Shown piece after piece: positions 5,686 to 7,407 of a DNA stretch of 7,407 nucleotides. The DNA comes from an uncultured Lachnospiraceae bacterium. GTDB taxonomy: Bacteria; Bacillota; Clostridia; Lachnospirales; Lachnospiraceae. Position numbers and translations under genes: made by a program. Under the pieces are notes generated by a model that saw only the letters and a program-made list of their open reading frames with translations, was not told where the DNA came from and did not search any database. The DNA lies in assembly GCA_934370915.1 (NCBI GenBank), contig CAKRNI010000125.1, positions 1 to 7,407 of the forward strand. Direction: 5' to 3'. Every line of letters begins with the position of its first letter. Within the stretch, counting starts at the first letter, position 1.

Positions 5686-6105
5686 TTACATTGCACCTTT
5701 GATCTTCTCTGCTGTTTCAGCAAGCACTTCCGGTTTTTCCTCTCCCGGTGTCCAGCCTGCGATAACCGGACCGCCTTCGTAGCGCGGAATTACGTGTACA
5801 TGGAAGTGGAATACCGTCTGGCCTGCCGCCTCACCGTTATTCTGAACCAGATTAAAGCCTGCGCAGCCCAGAGATTTTTTCATTGCGGTTCCGAGTTTCG
5901 CTCCTAACGGAAGGACCTTTGCAGCGATCTTCGGATCCAGTTCAGTAACATCCTTAAAGTGTTCTTTCGGAAGGATCAGTGCATGACCTTTCGATGCCGG
6001 ACCAAGGTCCAGAATTACACGGAAGTCTTCATCCTCATATACAGTTGAAGACGGAATCTCTCCATTCGCGATCTTACAGAAAATACAATTACAGTCTTTC
6101 ATCAT
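5686..6105 (-). CDS. HIT family nucleotide hydrolase (HinT-like)
   Basis: This 139-residue histidine-triad protein most likely hydrolyses nucleoside phosphoramidates or acyl-adenylates in the cytosol. The triad HFHVHVIPR (100-108) supplies the catalytic histidine (His102 by family rule, with His100 and His104). The N-terminal CIFC (Cys7 and Cys10), with His49 and His100, fits the zinc site of the longer HIT forms. DEDFRVILDLGPASKGHALILPKEH is the usual strand and hinge region, here at about residues 25-49. The ATG overlaps the rhomboid TGA by 4 nt (ATGA), with GGAGG 6 nt upstream inside the end of the rhomboid gene, so translation is coupled. A second ATG directly follows the first. Confidence 0.94.
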   Translation of the reverse strand: MMKDCNCIFCKIANGEIPSSTVYEDEDFRVILDLGPASKGHALILPKEHFKDVTELDPKIAAKVLPLGAKLGTAMKKSLGCAGFNLVQNNGEAAGQTVFHFHVHVIPRYEGGPVIAGWTPGEEKPEVLAETAEKIKGAM

Positions 6106-6719
6106 TTGTTACCTCCGTTCGCCCACCAGTCTCCAGTAGGCCTATGATATAAAATTATAGCAAGCACAATGCCGATTACAAGGCCAGAAAGGTGTGCAGT
6201 ATTATCCACACCGGTGCTTGTATAGCCTAAATACAGAGAGAAAAAGATCATGATCACGAGCTGTCTTGTGCTCAGGTCTTCCAACCGTCCTTTGTTGGCA
6301 GTGACCACATAAAGCAGACCGCCGACCACTCCGAAAATTGCGCCGGACGCCCCGGCTGATACGGTCATTGTATCAGTTGGGTGCGCCATCATAGACACCC
6401 AGTTTGAGCCAATTCCGCAGAGCAGGTAAAATATCAGGTACTTCACGTGTCCCAGCGCCCGTTCCAGATTGTCTCCGAGCACAAACAGAACCAGCATATT
6501 GTTCATAATGTGCCTGATTCCAAAATGCATAAACATTGCCGTCAAAAGCCGGTAATACTCCCCATCTTCCAGCACCGCAGGCGCAGACATCGCGCCTTTT
6601 GTATACATGAAATACGCATTCTCCGAGGAACCGGTGATCTCCAGATACAGGAAAAACAGCACATTCAAAGCGATCAGAAGTCCATTCACATAAGCCTTTT
6701 TTCCATATCGGCTTCCCAT
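6102..6719 (-). CDS. Rhomboid family intramembrane serine protease
   Basis: This is a six-helix membrane protease that cuts proteins within or near their membrane helices. Numbering from the upstream ATG (6737), the catalytic serine is in GASGAIFG (Ser131) and the paired histidine in DNTAHLSGL (His182). HFGIRHIMNN (71-80) carries the conserved His76 and Asn80 near the oxyanion site. All catalytic residues are present, so it should be active. I prefer the start at 6719 (205 residues, MGSRYGKKAY) because AAAGGA (6728-6733) lies 8 nt upstream. The ATG at 6737 would add six residues but has no Shine-Dalgarno site, although it lies just 4 nt after the upstream stop. The gene is followed by HIT with a 4-nt overlap. 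The soluble extras of some Gram-positive rhomboids (TPR or zinc ribbon) are absent. Confidence 0.93.
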   Translation of the reverse strand: MGSRYGKKAYVNGLLIALNVLFFLYLEITGSSENAYFMYTKGAMSAPAVLEDGEYYRLLTAMFMHFGIRHIMNNMLVLFVLGDNLERALGHVKYLIFYLLCGIGSNWVSMMAHPTDTMTVSAGASGAIFGVVGGLLYVVTANKGRLEDLSTRQLVIMIFFSLYLGYTSTGVDNTAHLSGLVIGIVLAIILYHRPTGDWWANGGNK

Positions 6720-6741
6720 GGGTCTCATCCTTTCCATGCTG

Positions 6742-7407
6742 TTATTTCATGACACCAAGGCCTTTTGCGACGATCGTAATGAAGTCCTGAACATTTGTCA
6801 CGATGGTCGTTGCGGAAAGACTTCCACGATCCATCAGCTTGTTTACCACAAACTCGTCCGCGTCAACCGTATAGAGATATACCGGGCGGATCGTTCCATC
6901 CTTCATAACACGGAATGAGGGAGTCATATTGCCTGTCGCGATCGTATGGAGCATCGTAGCTAAACAGATCACGCAGGTGGCATCTCTCACCATATCGCGC
7001 ATCGCGCTCTGTCCCTGATAGGCATCTCCGATCACTTCCGGCATCGGGCCGTCATCGCGGATCGAACCGGTCAGGACAAACGGAATATGATTCTTCACAC
7101 ATCCATAGATAATACCGTTATCAATGTGATTGTCCTCGATAAATTTCGGGATCGAACCGCTTCTTCGAACCTTATTCAGTACGTCCAGATGGTTGTAATG
7201 TCCGTTCGGCTGGGATATCTGCGTATAGATATCCTGTCCAAGCGCCGTATGTAACAGGGCACCTTCCAGATCGTGAGTCGCAAGCGCGTTTCCTGCCATC
7301 AGACCATGTGCATATCCATTATCAATCAGAGACTGCATTGCATTTCTCGCGTCATAGTCGAAGGAAAATGCCGGTCCCATGACCCAGACGATTTTTCCGT
7401 GCTCCTT
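6742..7407 (-). CDS. Archaeal-type ornithine cyclodeaminase / TIGR00300 family (C-terminal 221 residues, partial)
   Basis: The frame is open through the right edge and lacks its 5' end: codons before the first internal Met (7380) still read in frame (KEHGKIVWVMGPAFSFD). Characteristic blocks of the TIGR00300/LOR-SDH group are visible: GPAFSFDYDARNAM, the dinucleotide-binding-like AHGLMAGNALATHDLEGAL, CVKNHIPFVLTGSIRDDGP, LATMLHTIATGNM, and the end VNKLMDRGSLSATTIVTNVQDF. Characterised relatives convert ornithine to proline and ammonia with bound NAD, and in cyanobacteria the domain is fused to an arginine dihydrolase. Whether an N-terminal partner domain is present lies outside the window. 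It is the first visible gene of an operon with rhomboid, HIT and the sigma factor; the gap to the rhomboid gene is 4-22 nt depending on the rhomboid start. Confidence 0.85.
   Translation of the reverse strand, partial: KEHGKIVWVMGPAFSFDYDARNAMQSLIDNGYAHGLMAGNALATHDLEGALLHTALGQDIYTQISQPNGHYNHLDVLNKVRRSGSIPKFIEDNHIDNGIIYGCVKNHIPFVLTGSIRDDGPMPEVIGDAYQGQSAMRDMVRDATCVICLATMLHTIATGNMTPSFRVMKDGTIRPVYLYTVDADEFVVNKLMDRGSLSATTIVTNVQDFITIVAKGLGVMK

Noticed and set aside
5661..5723. N-terminal extension of the sigma factor to the ATG at 5723
   Set aside because: It would overlap the end of the HIT gene and lacks a ribosome binding site, whereas the ATG at 5660 has a very good one.

Overview
The window looks like a chromosomal segment from a gut-type Clostridia, most likely Lachnospiraceae (Blautia/Dorea-like). 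The reasons are strong GGAGG/AGGAG ribosome binding sites, sigma-A type promoters (TTGACA/TATAAT), about 45-50% GC in the housekeeping genes, a stand-alone TIGR03905 TSCPD protein, and a DUF4367/DUF6147-type membrane and secreted pair. I see no rRNA, tRNA, CRISPR array, transposase or phage gene. The family-level placement is an inference from protein style, not a database result.

Layout, left to right. (1) 1-491, minus: the N-terminal 163 residues of a membrane protein of unknown function, with its own promoter. (2) 492-959: about 470 bases without a convincing gene, rich in inverted repeats and ending in a strong AT-rich hairpin that should terminate mtnN. (3) 960-1652, minus: mtnN (MTA/SAH nucleosidase), with a leader of about 118 nt that carries a possible 23-codon ORF. 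(4) 1940-2188, plus: a small TSCPD-domain protein, divergent from mtnN and closed by a clear terminator at 2221-2260. (5) 2405-3836, minus: a secreted DUF6147-like protein and, upstream of it, a single-pass membrane protein of the DUF4367/anti-sigma type. (6) 4054-5124, plus: a complete murG outside any cell-division cluster, with its own promoter embedded in a palindromic repeat. (7) 5115-7407, minus: a compact operon, running from the right edge, of an archaeal-type ornithine cyclodeaminase (TIGR00300, partial), a rhomboid protease, a HIT hydrolase and an ECF-like sigma factor. The sigma gene collides tail-to-tail with murG, overlapping it by 10 bp.

How it may work together. The housekeeping parts are methyl-cycle salvage (mtnN), lipid II synthesis (murG) and ornithine/proline metabolism. 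The unusual part is the sigma factor, the membrane anti-sigma-like protein and the secreted protein, all on the minus strand but interrupted by an oppositely oriented murG. The membrane/secreted pair is a compositional mosaic. By hand count, about 960 bp (2521-3480) is near 30% GC, while the parts of the same two genes on either side are near 50%. The right-hand switch falls just after the membrane segment, so the cytoplasmic half looks native and the ectodomain plus most of the secreted partner look exchanged. This is the most interesting signal in the window.
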